Shown here one piece after another: positions 62,950 to 64,000 of a stretch of DNA of 64,000 bases. A program made the translations under genes and the position numbers. The first letter of the stretch is position 1. Each line of letters opens with the position of its first letter. Source of the DNA: Microbacterium sp. Root180 (GTDB lineage: Bacteria > Actinomycetota > Actinomycetes > Actinomycetales > Microbacteriaceae); NCBI RefSeq assembly GCF_001428485.1, contig NZ_LMHS01000001.1, positions 682,404 through 746,403 on the forward strand, written 5' to 3'. A model generated the notes under the pieces. That model saw only the letters and a program-made list of their open reading frames with translations. It did not search any database and was not told the origin of the DNA.

Positions 62950-64000
62950 GTGACTTCCCCCGTCGAGCGCTTCCGCGAGCTTCTGCGCATCCCGACCGTG
63001 TCGCACGCCGACGAGACCGAGATCGACTGGGCGGCGTTCGGCCGATTCCAGGAGACCCTCGAGCGGCTGTACCCCGCGCTGCACCGTTCGCTGGAGCGGG
63101 AGGTCGTGGACGGCCACTCGCTGCTGTTCCGCTGGCGGGGGGCCGCGGCATCCGATCCTCTCGTCCTCATGGCGCACATCGACGTCGTCCCGGTCGTCGA
63201 GTCCGAGTGGGACGGCGACCCGTTCGCCGCCGAGATCGTCGGCGAGGGAGCGGATGCCGCCATCCACGCCCGCGGCGCGATCGACGACAAGGGCGCGCTC
63301 GTCGCGATCGCCGAGGCCGTCGAGCAGCTCGCCGTCGAAGGGTTCGCCCCGGCCCGAGACGTGTACCTCGCCTTCGGGCACAACGAGGAGACGGCGGGCG
63401 GCGGTGCCGGTGCGATCGTCGAGCTGCTGCGCACCCGCGGCATCCGTCCCGCCCTCGTGCTCGACGAAGGTGGCGCCGTCGTGGACGGCGTGATCCCCGG
63501 CGTGACCGTGCCGACCGCGATGGTCGGGGTCGCCGAACGCGGCGTCATGACGCTGCTGCTGACGGCCCGCGACGGCGGCGGGCACGCCTCCACGCCGCCC
63601 TCGACGCCGGCGACCGCGCGCCTCGCGCGCGCGGTCGACCGGCTGCACCGGCATCCGTTCCCCACCCGCCTCGCCCCGCCGGTGCGCGCGATGCTGTCGA
63701 CCGTCGCCCCGCACGCGCCGCAGCCGCTGCGCTCGCTGCTGCGCAGCCTCGCCGTCACCGGACCGCTCGTGGCCGCGGTGCTCTCGCGCCTCGGTCCCGA
63801 GATGAACGCGACCGTGCGCACGACCGCCGTCGCCACCGAGCTGAGCGGCGCCCCGGGGGAGAACGTGCTCGCCACGACGGCCCGGGCATCGATCAACATC
63901 CGCCTGCTCACGGGCGACACGGTCGCCGGCGCGACCGCGCGCGTGCGCCGGGTGATCGCCGATCCCGAGGTCGACATCGAGGTGCGGCACGGCTCCAACC
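62950..64000 (+). CDS. M20-family peptidase (partial, C-terminus outside window)
   Basis: The first ~350 residues of a CPS1/PM20D1-like M20 metallopeptidase read from GTG 62950. LVLMAHIDVVPV with its metal His-Asp, GRGAIDDKGALVAIAEAV with the bridging Asp, FGHNEETAGG with the catalytic Glu and the following metal Glu, and the VLDEGGAVVDG Asp. The dimerisation domain is present up to the window edge. Predicted carboxypeptidase or amidohydrolase acting on N-acylated peptides or amino acids. Confidence 0.9.
   Translation, partial: MTSPVERFRELLRIPTVSHADETEIDWAAFGRFQETLERLYPALHRSLEREVVDGHSLLFRWRGAAASDPLVLMAHIDVVPVVESEWDGDPFAAEIVGEGADAAIHARGAIDDKGALVAIAEAVEQLAVEGFAPARDVYLAFGHNEETAGGGAGAIVELLRTRGIRPALVLDEGGAVVDGVIPGVTVPTAMVGVAERGVMTLLLTARDGGGHASTPPSTPATARLARAVDRLHRHPFPTRLAPPVRAMLSTVAPHAPQPLRSLLRSLAVTGPLVAAVLSRLGPEMNATVRTTAVATELSGAPGENVLATTARASINIRLLTGDTVAGATARVRRVIADPEVDIEVRHGSN

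Overview
This window is high-GC, densely coded DNA from an actinobacterium, most likely a Microbacteriaceae member close to Microbacterium. The basis is the very high GC, frequent GTG starts, ATGA/GTGA overlaps, class Ib nrdHIEF, DUF3817 and DUF445 membrane proteins, an archaeal-type LigB ligase, flavin/F420-type LLM oxidoreductases, and the striking recurrence of the hexamer GCATCC/GGATGC. This placement is inferred from gene content; no alignment was run. No rRNA, tRNA, insertion sequence or CRISPR array was found.

Layout. 0-4 kb: a MalFG-type sugar importer (permease, permease, lipoprotein) with its divergent LacI regulator and a perfect dyad operator. 4.2-11.3 kb: histidine utilisation (IclR regulator, hutH-hutU-hutI on the plus strand; hutG and a SixA-like phosphatase on the minus strand), converting histidine to glutamate plus formamide. 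11.5-18.5 kb: a minus-strand housekeeping stretch (gamma-glutamylcyclotransferase fold, DUF445, acyl-CoA dehydrogenase, hydrolase, an intradiol-dioxygenase-like lipoprotein, MFS transporter) with one small plus-strand gene. 18.9-22.8 kb: nrdH-nrdI-nrdE-nrdF, making deoxyribonucleotides. 22.8-24.9 kb: an accessory patch with a small membrane protein, an acidic peptide and a signal-less M23 peptidase. 25-33 kb: small regulators and membrane proteins, including a TetR/epimerase/DUF2071/SRPBCC module around a perfect operator. 33.4-42.9 kb: a phosphotransferase-aminotransferase fusion, a ClpC-like unfoldase with a probable HspR site, two overlapping LLM oxidoreductases, and a secreted endonuclease/phosphatase-fold protein. 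43.2-50.3 kb: two FtsX-like permeases and two ATPases in one overlapping operon. 50.4-52.7 kb: LigB DNA ligase and a Sir2 deacylase. 53.0-61.0 kb: two complete xylose-type (CUT2) importers and a ROK regulator, all on the minus strand. 61-64 kb: NYN-domain protein, Gfo/Idh oxidoreductase and the start of an M20 peptidase.

The most unusual feature is not a gene family. At seven separate genes (SixA, gamma-glutamylcyclotransferase, DUF445, acyl-CoA dehydrogenase, dioxygenase, DUF3817, Sir2) the last tens of bases of the coding sequence, normally including the stop codon, are repeated one to four times directly downstream. The period differs at each locus (about 20, 52, 60, 72, 86, 52 and 153 bp) and the extra copies always lie on the 3' side. 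A second pattern is a set of 70-100 bp imperfect inverted repeats with matching geometry but different arm sequences, in convergent, divergent and codirectional gaps. Neither pattern is explained by ordinary terminators or by a recognised mobile element.
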